DNA of 64,000 nucleotides from Galeruca laticollis (GCA_963921935.1 OY998185.1:64867717-64931716), one strand, 5' to 3'; positions 49,186 to 60,478 are shown, counted from the stretch's first letter. Notes: a model not told the origin generated them from the sequence alone. Program-made: numbers and translations.

Positions 49186-50887
49186 TCCCGTAGATTTCTT
49201 TTAACGTTACTTAAGCTTTGTGGTAGTTTTTCCTAGATTAACAAGGGTAACAATTTAATTATTTGATCCGCTTGGCATTTTTCAGACACGTTACTAGTGC
49301 GTAGACTAATTTAATAGATTGCTACAGTTAAACTGAGCAACTAGATTGCTTGTCTAGCGAGCTTAAGATGGGGGAAGGATCAAATATGTCTCGGCATACT
49401 TGCAGTTTGCTGGTAGGAACATCAGTCCGGTTATTTAATCATATTTTCTACAACTACCGAGTATAAAATTCTTCATTCACAATTAGTTGAGTAGGTTTAA
49501 CTTGTCTTGTTCTTGTGTCATCAATAATTCAATATTTGTATAATAAATATCCTTTTCTATAACATGAAATGTTTGAAGAATACTCGTAGGTACATCAAAA
49601 TAATCTCGTAACAATGTGCATAAAGACGTGACAAAATGCAAAACTGTAAACAACGCATTTACCTTGAACGATTTATTAGCAAATAAATCTGAATTACAGC
49701 ATTGGAAAGTGTTATTTCGCGTGATGTTTGTAAATATGAAGAAGTAGTAGACCCGGTTTCTCTCAACAAAGATACTTGGTTGGTATTATTAGTTCTTTAT
49801 AAGTTATAAATGGATACTTTCTAAAGAAAATAACGACAATATTGAAACGAAATTTTATATATACAATGTGTCTTATGATTAAATACAGTTTTTAAATTCC
49901 TACTCAGTTAATATATTTTATATAAAAATTTCGTTCAACTAAGATTTGGAAAACTGTGTTAATGTTGGAGCTACAGCTATAGACGCAGATTAGGAACGAT
50001 GGGAAGGTAAATATTTTATGAATTTTGTCAGAATTGCCATTGTAAAAAACTCTACTATGTTAGAATTAATTTTAATAAAAAATATGTCACTCATGACAAT
50101 AAGTTTGTAAAATTTTACTAAAGAAAATAAGTTATTAAATTACTACATATAAATCTGTACCGTAGTATCAAAAGGTTGGATGTCCGTTTTTGCAACTTTA
50201 CTTAATAATAATAATAATAATAATAAGTTTATTTATCAAAAATGTTATTACATGGTTTACATAAAAATTGTTGTTTACATGTAAATAAACATGGAATTCC
50301 CACTAAAACTAAAGTTGCCCGTGGGTTTTACACATTTAAATTTCCAATAGTCTTTCTGCATGGATATTGACAATGTAAAGTAGGTTTGAATTCACCTTTT
50401 TTATATTAATATACTGATTTCTTAGGTAGTCTCACTTTGAACTCAACTTTAGCCATATTAAAAGAACGTATACTTTTTCCTGATTTACTGAGACCAACTG
50501 AGTGACTCAGTTAAACCTGGTAAAAAGAATACAGCAAATATCTTCAGGTTAATCTCAAAAGATGTTTCTTAACTAAAATAGATTTTGAAATCAGAACCGC
50601 TTTTGAAATACTAAATAGCCCTCCATTTGTACTTTTTTTCTACTAACGAGATTAGATTTGTAGAGTTTTGTATTCAAGTAGATAAATTTTAAAATGGTAA
50701 ATTTCCATTTCGTCGACATTGAATTTTATTTTGCCACAGCAAGACCTTATGAATTGTGCCCAATCTCTAGAAACTATTATCTCAAATTTCTTTAGCATTG
50801 ATTTTTTTCTTTCAATTATGGAATGTTCCATATCGGCCTCCATATGTGTGTGACCTTTCAAGAAAAATTTGTGATTTTTCACTCTTA
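49186..50887. other. No recognised gene; AT-rich spacer
   Basis: Both strands show only short frames and no known domain. The sole clear structure is a (TAA)8 tract at 50,203-50,226. The stretch ends at the TA target dinucleotide of the next transposon. Confidence 0.6.
50203..50226. repeat. (TAA)8 microsatellite
   Basis: 24 nt of TAA repeats. No retroelement 3' end is visible beside it, unlike the TAA tracts at 54,810-58,916. Confidence 0.95.
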
Positions 50888-50889
50888 TA

Positions 50890-51373
50890 CAGGGTGTCCC
50901 GGGACTAATGGGAAAAAAGTCAGGAGCGTACAATGTGAGCCAAAATAATTTTAGTACCTCATATAAACTTTTTCTATGCAGGCCCTCGTTTTCGAGTTAT
51001 AGGCCTTCAAAGTTTTAATTTTGAATTTGGTTTTTATTTTTTGTACTAGTTATTTGATCTTTATAACAGTTACGGTAAAGCTATAATATGTTTATTTTGG
51101 AAAGGTAAACAGATTTACAGTAGTGCCTTGAAGCCAGGGACGGACTACTCGCAATGGTTAGTGATCCAAAAATTTTGCAGGGATGGCACACCCTGTATGA
51201 AATTATCGAAATTGACTTCCCCACACATTAAGCTAACGAAAAGGTACTCTTGCTGGAATTCGATAAAATAATCCGTTTGGCTAATAGTTACAGTTTTATT
51301 ATTGCGCTACGTACCAATTTACCTAACTAACTTATTAATACGATTTCTAAGATTTACCTACAGTACTACAAAA
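50890..51373 (+). repeat. Left terminal inverted repeat
   Basis: It pairs with 53,353-53,850. An inner motif GCAGGGATGGCACACCCTGTA (51,177-51,197) is close to the inverse of the outer end, so 50,888-51,197 looks like a small inverted-repeat module in itself. Confidence 0.9.
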
Positions 51374-51414
51374 TAATAACCGGTTTTAAAGATTAAAACT
51401 AACTTTTCCGCATC

Positions 51415-51930
51415 TGTGGCCCTGAAAAATATTCTATCATAAAATTGTTACTTGTATACACTTCGGAGGATGTATCGTGCAATCAAACCGAAATATCTCG
51501 AAAAATAACCAAAAATTTAGTATATCTGGATTTATAGGACCCGCTGTACTCGCTCTAGTCAACTGAGAATCAATAGGGTACATCTGTGAGAAACTTTGAA
51601 CAATATTCAATCATAAAATTGATCCATCGTATACTCTCTGGAGGCTGTATCGTGCTAACAAACTGAAAATTCTCCAAAAATGACCTCAAGTACCATAGCA
51701 AATCGTTGTACTTGCTTTAGTGAGCTGAATACCAATTGAGTTCATCTTTGAGACGCTCTGAATAATATCCAATCATAAAATTGGTCACTTGTATATACTC
51801 CGGAGGCTGTATCGTGCTAACAAACTGAGACTTCTCCAAAAATGACAAAAATATCGTACTTAAAGTACTGTAGCACCTGTTGTATTGGCTCAGATGAGCT
51901 GAAAATCAATAGAGATCATCTGTGGCATGT
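51415..51930 (+). repeat. Tandem repeat of about 165-175 bp inside the transposon
   Basis: Three diverged units: TGTATCGTG is at 51,472, 51,646 and 51,809, each preceded by TATCATAAAATTG-like sequence and TGGAGG or CGGAGG. It lies between the left TIR and the 3' end of the transposase gene. Confidence 0.78.
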
Positions 51931-52128
51931 CCTAAAAATAATTTGATGATAGCAGATGATAAAAACATTGAGAACTTATTTAATGGGAATTATATAGGTA
52001 CGCAAACAACGTAATTAGTTGCTTTTAATCAAAATTACGAACAAAACATTATTAAACCATTAAGATAACCCCAAAAAACACAAGGACTAAAACTACTTCC
52101 TGAACAAGAACAAAAACAAAAACTAACG

Positions 52129-53173
52129 TCATTCTAATAAATGTTCAATATGATCTCCTCCCACTTCCACGCACATTCTAAGCCTACGTAGGTTGTTTCT
52201 TTGCACTTGAAAGAGCAATCCCACATTATTTCTAATAACATTGCAGTGCAACACAATTCTGTCTAATAAATCTTGTCTTGTTTGCACTGGTGATCCGTAT
52301 ACCTTACTTTTGAGATAATCTAGAGAAAGAAATCCATAGGATTAACGTCCCCTGGTCGCGGTGGCCATTGAAAAGGGCCTCCACGACCAATCCATCTATT
52401 AGGAAACCTTGTGTGTAAATGCTGTCGTACATCTAAACTGAAATGAGGAGGGGCCCCATCATGCATGAACCATAAATTCCTACGAGTTTGTAGCAGCACA
52501 TCATCAAACAGGTTCCATAATTCATTTTGTAAAAAATCCAAATATCTCTGATCGGTCAAAGTACCGTCAATAAAGTATGGCCCTATCAAATGATTGCCAA
52601 CTATTCCTGCCCAAACATTAACCATGAATTTATGCTGGCTCCTAGTTTGGATAATGCCATGTGAATTCACATAATCCCATAAATGCATATTATCAGAATT
52701 TATGACTCCATCTCTGGTGAAACCGAATAATCAGCCACTGTCATACTGTGTACTTTTTTCAAGTGAAAAAGATATAACAGCTGTTCTTTTAGGACACGAT
52801 GAACAACTGATTTCGAGACGTTATATTTTCTTGATAATTTTCGTAAGCTCGTTGATGGTTCGTTATCAACTGCATTTAACAAGTCTGGTTCAACTGCCGC
52901 AGTACGTACGCTTCGTACTGGACCTTCTCCACCTTTTTTTGGCAAAAAACTTCCTAAAGTGTAAAACTCTGTTTTGTACACATGGAAAATTACATTTACT
53001 CATTCATTCCCATAACCTGAGATCAATACGCTCAAACATAACATTCGTCTGTCTGGCAATGCTCTGTTTATAAAATGTTCTGCATAAATCCTTCTGGTCT
53101 CTAAAAAGTTTCGAGAAACCAGTCCATACATTAAATGCATATCTGCGTACTCAATAAAAGTGAATTCTGCCAT
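52129..53173 (-). pseudogene. DUF4817-type Tc1/mariner transposase, frameshifted
   Basis: It would start at ATG 53,173 with FTFIEYADMHLMYG, a DUF4817 N terminus. The helix-turn-helix region follows as STSLRKLSRKYNVSKSVVHR with VLKEQLLY. The DDE catalytic part reads MHLWDYVNSHG, GPYFIDGTLT, FMHDGAPPHFS (second aspartate), then RWIGRGGP and NPMDFF. The C terminus continues to a TGA at 52,129-52,131 (LKSKVYGSPVQTRQDLLDRI). Frameshifts are needed near 53,010, 52,700 and 52,320. The segment with the first catalytic aspartate is disturbed. Length without the shifts is about 348 residues, normal for the family. Confidence 0.88.
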
Positions 53174-53352
53174 TGTAACTGTTAAATTAAGAACTTATGA
53201 ATTATTGACAAGTACTGACTACGAACTATTCTACACAGTGTTTGACAACTAATCCTATGGTTACTTGATAAACGGTAAAAACACTTTTAAAAAGTTTTTA
53301 CCAAATAATAAGTCGTTAATGTTTTTTATCTTCTGCTATCGTTAAATTATTT

Positions 53353-53850
53353 TTTTGTAGTACTGTAGGTAAATCTTGAATATCGTATTAATAAGTTAGT
53401 TAGGTAAATTGGTACGTAGTGCATTAATAAAACTGTAAATATTAGCCAAACGGCTTATTTTATCGAATTCCAACAAGAGTACCTTTTCGTTAGCTTAATG
53501 TGTAGGGAAGTGAATTTCGATAATTTCATACAGGGTGTGCCATCCCTGCAGAATTTTTGGATCACTAACCATTGCGAGTAGTCCGTCCCTGTCTTCAAGG
53601 CACTACTGTAAATCTGTTTACCTTTCCAAAATAAACATACACGTACATTATAGCTTTGCCGTAAATTTTATAAAGATCAAATAACTAGTACAAAAAATAA
53701 AAATAAAAACCAAATTCAAAATTATAACTTTGGAGGCCTATAACTCCAAAACGAGGGCCTGAATAGAAAAAGTTTATATGAAGTACTAACATTATTTTGG
53801 CTCAGATTGTACGCTCCTGACTTTTTTCCCATTAGTCCCGGGACACCCGG
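53353..53850 (-). repeat. Right terminal inverted repeat
   Basis: Reverse complement of the left TIR with scattered substitutions and two short insertions, one near ACGTGTATG. The mirrored inner module is at 53,529-53,852. Confidence 0.9.
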
Positions 53851-53872
53851 TATATGGACATCGTCTCACAAT

Positions 53873-54340
53873 TCACATATGGGCAACAACTATTTTCAGA
53901 TTTAGATTTTGGTTCTGACAGTTGCCCGACCAAATCGTTATTTCTTGCACCGCAAGAGGCAGCAAGTCAGTGGCCCATTTTATAATACAGGACCCAATTT
54001 CGGTTGCACCACATTGTCCATTGCGTTTATTCCAAATAATATTATGAGCGCTGTTTGAGGTTTGAGGTGGCTTCGAATGCGGTTAAATTCAACGTCCACA
54101 GTTTCCTTGAAGAAAAGGAATGGCCATTTGAGAAACAAACATTTCTGAAGATCTGCCATAGCAGTAAGTTTCTTCTATCAGCCCCTTCATGATGCAGCTT
54201 CTGTTCTTGCTTTATAGTCCTTATATTAATTTACATCCTTATTTTCAGCTAGGAGGTTTATGTCTTTAGCATAATCATCACATGCGTCTTTGCCAGGGGT
54301 ATGAAATATCAAATTGAACTCTGTACAGCCATTCCTTGGG
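53873..54340 (-). pseudogene. Remnant of an arthropod repeat-associated protein of unknown function
   Basis: Minus-strand pieces read EFNLIFHTPGKDACDDYA, then ADLQKCLFLK, KLWTLNLTAFEATSNSAH, GATEIGSCIIKWATDLL and EITIWSGNCQNQN before a TGA at 53,873. This resembles, from memory, uncharacterised proteins present in many copies in arthropod genomes with DLQKxL, a W(D/N)xxxAxRGxxEIxS stretch and (Y/W)SDNCxGQNxN. Here the acidic residue of SDNC is Gly. At least one frameshift and several stops break the frame. Whether the family is a transposase is not known to me. Confidence 0.45.
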
Positions 54341-54809
54341 AATCTGGTTCTTTGGCAATTTGAGATTCTCGCATTTCTCAACATAATAGAAATGTTTAAT
54401 TCTAATCTAAGGTATCTTTTTTGAGTTTTTCTCTACAATAATGTGATACATATGATGTATAACTCTGTATGTTTTGTTACCGAATCTTGCCCTCCAGTTC
54501 TTTATTAAGCTAGTTGCAAGATTTTTATAAATAAAACAATTTAATTTGTTCAAAACTTCATTTATTTGAACTAATGTTCAATTTAAACTGATTGACGCGT
54601 TTCACTAACACAGTAGCTTTCTCAAAACGAACGTTTAGGACCAGTAGTTTTTATCGACGGATTTTTCGAACTAATTTTATTTGCCAACCCCCCTACCCCA
54701 CAAACACACAGCTGTTGCCTCTCAAGGAATGTGGTGCAAAGAAAATAATTCACGGAGCAAATTGGTGCATTAGAAGTGCATAAGGATCATATATGTTTTT
54801 GTTGAAAAT
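54341..54809. other. No recognised gene
   Basis: AT-rich sequence with no domain on either strand. One open frame of 63 codons on plus (54,592-54,783) has no recognisable content. The stretch ends at a TAA tract. Confidence 0.55.
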
Positions 54810-54824
54810 ATTATTATTATTATT
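54810..54824. repeat. (TAA)5 tract at the 3' end of copy 1
   Basis: ATTATTATTATTATT on plus; TAA-type on the retroelement strand. Confidence 0.9.
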
Positions 54825-54965
54825 TTCCTTTTTGTGTCACCGGATTTACAGCCGGTGTGTTTCAACGACAGTCGGCCTCAACAGCAAGACTTTCGTTGGG
54901 TGTCACTATTCTAGAAATGACCTAACAATGTTTGTCGCATCTAGGATTACAGATTTTTGCATTAA

Positions 54966-56440
54966 TCAGTAGGTTGACTCAGGAATATCAATGTCTTTGA
55001 GGGAAGTACTTAGTTTCTTGGGAATGCAGGATAAAACAACTGGAATGATCTTGACTTCTTTAAGATTCCACAATTCTTTTATTTCAGTCCTTAGCTCGGC
55101 GTATTTGCTTAGTTTTTCATTGTATTTGCTTTCTGTGTTAGAATTATTTGGGATCGATATGTCAATAAGCAGAGCTTGCTTGGATTGTTTATTAATGACT
55201 GTGATGTCCGGTCTGTTGTGTCGTACTGTTACGTCCGTCATGATAGTTTTATCCCAGTAGATCTTAACATACTGATTTTCGATAACTGGAGGGGGCTTAT
55301 ATTTGTAATATGGCTCGTTGTTTTGTGGATCAAGGTTAAGTTTTTTCAGTACTTCTAGGTATACTACTGTGGCAACTTTGTTGTGTCGTTCCAGATATTT
55401 AGTTTCAGCTATGCTTTGGCAACTAGAAAGAATGTGTTCAATCGTTTCTTGACTTCTGTTGCACTTTCTGCACCTATCTGTTGGTATTTCTTCCTTCAAG
55501 ATATACTTTTGGTAATTCCTCGTTTTTATAACCTGATCTTGTATACCAACCATAAAACCTTCAGTTTCTGGGAACAGCGTTCCAGTTTTAAGCCATTCAA
55601 CCGATTTAGCTTGATCTATCGTGTCTTTCTGTAAATCATTAATGAATCTTCCGTGCAATTCTTTTGAACGCCAATTTCTAATTTTATCTTCCTCATTTCG
55701 TGTATTAAAGGGCGTAAAGTTTTCCATGCTTAGGTTTAAAGGTGTATAACCCGTATCTGTTTTCACTATGGCTTTATGAAGTTGACTATTTTGGTGGCGG
55801 AAAAAACTCCTCAAGCCTGCAATTTGCTGAGTGCAAGCTTCCACAACATCTTTTATTCCTCTACCTCCTTTTTCTCTAGGTAAATTTACCCTTTCGACGG
55901 ACGCTTTTGGATGGTGTTTTCTATGTTTTGTTAGCTCGGTTCTAATCTTTCTGTTTACTGCTTCCAGGTCCATTTGAGTCCATTTAATTATTCCGAAGGA
56001 GTACTGAAGAGCGGATATGGCGTAGCTATTTATGGCCGTGGTAAGGTTTCTTGAATTTAGCTTACTTTTTAAGAGGTTGTAAAGGCGTTTTTCGAATTCG
56101 GTGGTTAATATGGCTTTTATTTCTTTATGTTCTATCTTGTGTGTCTGAAGGATTCCTAAGTACTTGTAGGGTTTGTCTGTCATGGCTTCAATATATTTGC
56201 CTGGCTCTAGTTCTATAGGTTCTCCTTCTTTTAGCTTTCCCTTTTCAACCGATACAGTTTGGCATTTTTCCATACCAAACGACATTCCGACATCTGTGCT
56301 CCACTGGTGCATGAGTTTTCAGTTGGATTCTAGGTGTTTTGTGCACGCGGCATATAGTTTCAGATCATCCATAAAGAATAGATGACTTATGGTTGTTGAG
56401 TTTCGATCCGCTCTAATAGTTGCTCCATATCCTGTGTGGT
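54966..56440 (-). pseudogene. R4/Dong-like ORF, copy 1: RT end, CCHC, restriction-like endonuclease
   Basis: The open frame covers 448 codons (56,312-54,966). Just upstream, past one in-frame TGA, the same frame holds RT motif C, FMDDLKLYA (56,375-56,350), so the true fragment reaches about 56,440. The thumb reads YKYLGI, INSYAISALQYSFGIIKW and LPREKGGRGIKD. A CCHC knuckle, CRKCNRSQETIEHILSSC, begins at residue 281. The endonuclease has RPD with Asp369 and LIDISIP with Asp384, plus following lysines. A short 3' UTR and the TAA tract 54,810-54,824 end the element. It is 5' truncated inside RT. Closest neighbours are the two sister copies. Confidence 0.82.
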
Positions 56441-56468
56441 TTATTATTATTATTATTATTATTATTAT
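56441..56468. repeat. (TAA)9 tract between copies 1 and 2
   Basis: 28 nt of TTA repeats on plus. It marks both the 5' truncation edge of copy 1 and the 3' end of copy 2. Confidence 0.93.
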
Positions 56469-56551
56469 CTTCTTCCTTTCTCAGATATTCTCTGGTTAGT
56501 TTAGGAATATATGCGGACGTCAGGTCAAGCATAGTTTCCATTCTGTTTTTA

Positions 56552-57850
56552 TTATTCCCTGTAGTTCTCATTTAAAAATTTTCTAGTTATAGAGCAAGTA
56601 TCTATTATGACGGACTTCTGTAGTGGTATGTATGTTGTTGGATGAAGTTGTAATTTCTGAATGCTGTCGTGTAGATTTCTTGGTATAACTCCTGTGTTAG
56701 ATAATATTATGGGTATTATAATCACTCTGTCCTGGTGCCACATGTCTTTAATTTCTTCTGAGAGACGGATGTATTTTTCAATTTTCTCTCCAATTTTGTT
56801 TTGTAGATTGTGCGTGTTAGGTATGGAGATTTCTATTAAGTAAGTGGTTTTGTTGTTTTTTGTTATTAGTGTGATGTCCGGTTTGTTCTGCGGTATTGTC
56901 TTGTCTGTGATGATTGATCTGTTCCAGTATAGTTTAGCATTGTCGTTTTCTAGTATGTTTTGTGGTGTATATTTGTACGTAGGGGTGATTTCTTCTATAA
57001 GGTTGTATTGCTTCGCAAGCTGTTGATGTATGTGTTTCGCTACATTATCATGTCTTCTGGTGTATTCTGTATTTGCTAGTATGTTGCAGCCTCCCGTTAT
57101 ATGGTCAATTGTTTCTATGTGCTGTTTGCATAGTCTACATTTGTCTGTTTGTGTATTTGGGTCCTTTATTATATGTTTGCTGTAGTATCTGGTGTTTATC
57201 GTTTGGTCTTGGATTGCGATCATAAACCCCTCTGTCTCACCGAAGATATTCATCTTTGTGAGCCACATGTTGGATGCCTCTAAGTCTATATGTTGTTGTG
57301 CTAGATGTTGTGGATGTTTTCCATGTAGTGTTTTTCCTTTCTTTGTTGCTGGTGTTATTATTCTATCTGTCGGGTTGTATGTATGGCTGGAAAATTTTAG
57401 GGGTGTGCCTGATGTTTCAGAGTGTATGATGGCTTTATGGATTTTGCTTGTTTCCCCTCTTTCTACAAAGTATTTTCTCAAGTTGTCTACCTGAGTGTAG
57501 TTCATATTTTTAATGTCTATGAAACCTCTTCCCCCTTCTCTTCTGTTAAGTGTAAATCGTTCCACTGCTGAGTGTATATGATGTATTCTGTGTTTGTGAC
57601 ATTGCGATCGGGTTAAGGTGTTTTGGCTTTCGAGATCTGTATCACTCCATTTAATTACTCCCATTGAGTACGTTAGTATTGGTATTGCGTACGTGTTAAT
57701 TGCTTTGGTTTTATTTCGTGCTGATAGTTCTGTTTTAAGTATGACTGTTAGTCTGTGTTTGTATTTTTGTTTTAACTCTTCCTTCAGTGTTGTATGCTCT
57801 AATCCAATTTGTTGGTTGAATCCTAAATATTTGTAGTAATCAGTACTTTC

Positions 57851-57851
<1 letters not shown>
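56552..57851 (-). pseudogene. R4/Dong-like ORF, copy 2: thumb, CCHC, restriction-like endonuclease
   Basis: One uninterrupted frame of 433 codons begins at YKYLGFNQQIGL, so it is truncated just after the RT palm. It has INTYAIPILTYSMGVIKW, RREGGRGFID, TEGFMIAIQDQTINTR, the knuckle CRLCKQHIETIDHITGGC at about residue 239, and KPDITLI...YLIEISIP near 326-342. Here the second acidic residue of the nuclease motif is Glu where copy 1 has Asp. It differs from copy 1 at about half of its residues, so they are separate lineages and not a tandem duplication. Its 3' end meets the TAA tract 56,441-56,468. Confidence 0.85.

Positions 57852-57899
<48 letters not shown>
57852..57899. repeat. (TAA)16 tract between copies 2 and 3
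   Basis: 48 nt of perfect ATT repeats, the longest TAA tract in the window. Confidence 0.95.
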
Positions 57900-57900
<1 letters not shown>

Positions 57901-57924
57901 TCCAAAACTCATACCTTGTTGACT

Positions 57925-58887
57925 TATTTAATAATTTTCCTTACTATCCTACACGTTTCTAATATAGTTGATTTTTGCATTTCTAGTATTGTATGTTGTG
58001 GTAAGTTGTGTTTTTTGAATTCATTAAGTAACTCTGGTGGTATGAGACCCGTTACTGGAATGACAACTGGGGTTATCTGAACTTTCTCCATCTTCCACAT
58101 TGCCTTTATTTCTTCTGCTAGTTCGGTGTATTTCCTAATTTTTTCTGTATGTTGTGGTCCAGGGGATGAGCGATGTCTATTAGTGTTGTGATTTTATTTA
58201 TTTTTTCTATAAGTATTATATCTGGTCTATTATTTGTTATTGTTTTATCTGTTACAATTGTTCGGTCCCAGTAAACTTTGATATTTTGGTTTTCATTCAC
58301 TTGATCAGGTTTGTACTTATAGTAGGGATCTTCTATTGTTTTTATTTGGTATTTTTGAAGTAGATGTTTGTGTAAGATTTTTGCTGTAAGAATTGTTTCT
58401 GACGTTGCTTTACATATTCTACATTTGTCATCCTCTATGTTCATGTTGATTATATACTTTTGATAATTCTTTATAGCTATTACCTGATCCTGTATAGCAC
58501 ACATGAATCCTTCTGTTTCTGTATATAGTTGTCCTATTTCAAGCAATTTAGTCGATAGTTGGTGTTGCCTACTGAGATCATGTTTATATCTGCTGTGTAG
58601 TTTTTTACCTTCCATGTCTGTGTTAGATTTCTCATGAATGTTTTCTTCTCTGTGTATTGTAATTGGGTATGCGTACTCAGTGGTGTGTATTTTTTGTCTG
58701 TTTGCTTGATAGCAACGTGCAGTTGTGAGTGTGCTTCCTTGTAATTGAAGTAGGTTTGTAGACTATGTACTTGAATATTGTGTGTGGCTTCTATATTCAC
58801 CAAACCTCGACCTCCTTGTCCTCTTGGTAGGTATAATCTCTCGATGGATGAGTTTGGATGTAGTGATCTATTATTTGTAAGTATTTT
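57925..58887 (-). pseudogene. R4/Dong-like ORF, copy 3: frameshifted, CCHC partly deleted
   Basis: Starts in the thumb (ERLYLPRGQGGRGLVNIE near 58,830). It runs through TEGFMCAIQDQVI to CRICKATSETI, where the rest of the knuckle (HxxxxC) is missing and LTAKILHKHLL follows. This is a deletion of about 20 residues compared with copies 1 and 2. The nuclease motif RPDIILI...TLIDIAHP is present. Frameshifts near 58,570 and 58,135 separate the parts. The C terminus (MWKMEKVQITPVVIPVTG) ends at a TAA near 57,927. Its 3' end meets the longest TAA tract. Confidence 0.78.
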
Positions 58888-58892
58888 CCTCG

Positions 58893-58916
58893 TTATTATT
58901 ATTATTATTATTATTA
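58893..58916. repeat. (TAA)8 tract between copy 3 and the jockey/CR1-like element
   Basis: 24 nt of TTA repeats. Read on the minus strand it is the 3' tail of the element at 58,917-60,760. Confidence 0.93.
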
Positions 58917-59027
58917 CAATAGAAATAAGGGCTGAGGTAAGAACCTATAACCGCAACAACTATACAGCGGAAAAGGATATAAATAAAACAAAATTCAGAT
59001 AAATAATAAATGCAACGATGCGCATTA

Positions 59028-60244
59028 TTAACTATTATATAGAAGTCTATCAATTCTGTTCTTTAATGCGTCAACTAATGATGCGTCAACAACATCATCA
59101 GGAAGATTGTTCCAGACATCAAACGCTCTGTTTGGTAAAAAGTGCTGTCTTACTCGAATCTAAAGGACTCCTTCTTAAGTTTAAATGGGTGACCTCTCAG
59201 TCTAAGATCAGTGTTGAATAGAAACATAGATTAAAGATCACCAAAGTTGTGCTTAATGATTTTATAACATAATATCAAGTCTCCCCGAAGTCGCCGGTCT
59301 TGAAACGAGATGAGATTTGGCCCAGTCAGTCGCTCCTCATAGGAAGGCCTCACGCGACCGAATGCAAATCTAGTAGCCCTCCTTTGCACGTTTTCTAATA
59401 AATCTTGGTCGCGAATAAGATCAGGATACCACACAGGACCCGCATATTCTAAAAGAGGACGCACGTAACATTTGTACAGTTTACAGTAAGTTTCAAGTGA
59501 CACTGTAGAGAACGATTTTTGTATCAGATAGAGTCGCGGTTGCATACAGACACAACATGTTCACTCCACGATAAATTTGAGTTCACTAAGATGCCTAGGT
59601 CATCATGGCTGGTAATCGTATTTAGTATCTGCCCATTTAAGTTATATGATAAATTGGGATTGGTCTTGCCAATGTGGAGTACATTACATTTATTAATATT
59701 CAGAGGAAGCAACCAGTCCAAACACCACCGCTGTATAGTGTGTAGGTCATTTTGGAGGGTGAGATGGTCGATTAGAGGATTAGCAAACATTTTTGTGTCA
59801 TCGGCATAAAAAGAAACTGAGTTTGAGACCAATATTTGAAGATCGCTTGCGTGAACAACAAACAGCAATGGGCCACGGACGGAACCCTGTGGAACCGCAC
59901 TTGAAACTGGCCTGTCATTGGAGAACTCTCGGCCGACTCTAAATTTAAAAATCCTGTCCGATAAAAAATTTCCTAAGTAAAGGGATACCAACTTTAGACG
60001 AAAAACAGGAACGAATGTGCTTAAAAAACTTTTTAGGGTTGCCACTATTAGCAATACTTTCCTCGAAACCTCTTTTCGCGTTAGCCAACCGACTAATTAT
60101 TGTATTAGAGAATCTTTTGTGAGTTAAGAAATTTTCATTATTTTTGGTGTGTTTAAATCTTCTCCACAAATTTCGTTTATGCATATGCAAACACCCCTCC
60201 AGGACGGTTGGGTCTATCGGTTCGAAAAATAGTAGAGCCATCAA
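59028..60244 (-). pseudogene. Non-LTR reverse transcriptase remnant
   Basis: A pre-RT stretch (LWRRFKHTKNNENFLTHKRF, NPKKFFKHIRS) comes first. The main RT block (60,054-59,524) has LGNFLSDRIF, SSAVPQGSVRGPLLFVV, FYADDTKMF (catalytic YADD at 59,808-59,797) and INKCNVLHIGK. The thumb is in another frame (59,545-59,231: YVRPLLEYAGPVW, LLENVQRRATRF). The C terminus NRAFDVWNNLPDDVVDASLV ends at a TAA at 59,028-59,030. RT motifs 0-2 between the pre-RT and VPQGS segments are missing, an internal deletion. At least three frameshifts or stops are present. Confidence 0.85.
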
Positions 60245-60383
60245 TTCGAACCACTGAGTACGAAATTGAAGGCTTAAGCCAAGTTTTGCTGATATGTATT
60301 ATGGAGGGTTTAATTAAATCAACCGAACATACAAATTCATTAAATTTGGCACATATTGAGTCAAGATTAGTATAAAGTAACAA
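60177..60383 (-). pseudogene. Endonuclease N-terminal fragment
   Basis: YTNLDSICAKFNEFVCSVDL, PSIIHISKTWLKPSI and RPGGVFAYA match the first part of an AP-like endonuclease. The usual SETWL is SKTWL, so the catalytic glutamate is lost. Sequence then jumps to the region just before RT, so the rest of the endonuclease is deleted. Confidence 0.7.
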
Positions 60384-60478
60384 CCAGTTTTCAAAATTTT
60401 GAGAAGAGCATTTATTGGTGAAATGTAACTATTTTTGGTGATCCTCGTACAATTTTTATGGTAAGGTTCTTCTCTCCA

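Larger units (their letters stand above)
50890..53850 (-). mobile_element. Tc1/mariner-superfamily transposon with long terminal inverted repeats
   Basis: Termini begin CAGGGTGTCCCGGGACTAATGG (left) and the matching inverse on the right, with TA at both edges (50,888-50,889 and 53,851-53,852). The TIRs are about 490 bp and more than 90 percent alike by eye. A frameshifted transposase lies between on the minus strand. The transposase type (DUF4817-like N terminus, RWIGRGGP and WPPRPGDVNPMDFF) and the TA duplication agree. The element is 2,961 bp and cannot make its own transposase. Confidence 0.9.
54810..58892 (-). mobile_element. Chain of three TAA-flanked, R4/Dong-like non-LTR retrotransposons
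   Basis: Three related but distinct 5'-truncated elements lie in the same orientation: 54,825-56,440, 56,469-57,851 and 57,900-58,892. Each 3' end (low coordinate) meets a (TAA)n tract. They carry the RT thumb, a CCHC knuckle and a restriction-like endonuclease with RPD...D motifs, as in the R2/R4 group. Dong, a member of that group, is known to insert into TAA repeats. The clade name is an inference from motifs and target. Confidence 0.75.

Noticed and set aside
50652..50933. 93-codon minus-strand frame overlapping the left TIR edge
   Set aside because: It crosses the transposon border and has no recognisable domain.
55383..57836. Plus-strand frames of 60-100 codons across the R4/Dong-like copies
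   Set aside because: Antisense shadows of the real minus-strand frames; hydrophobic strings come from reverse-complement codons.
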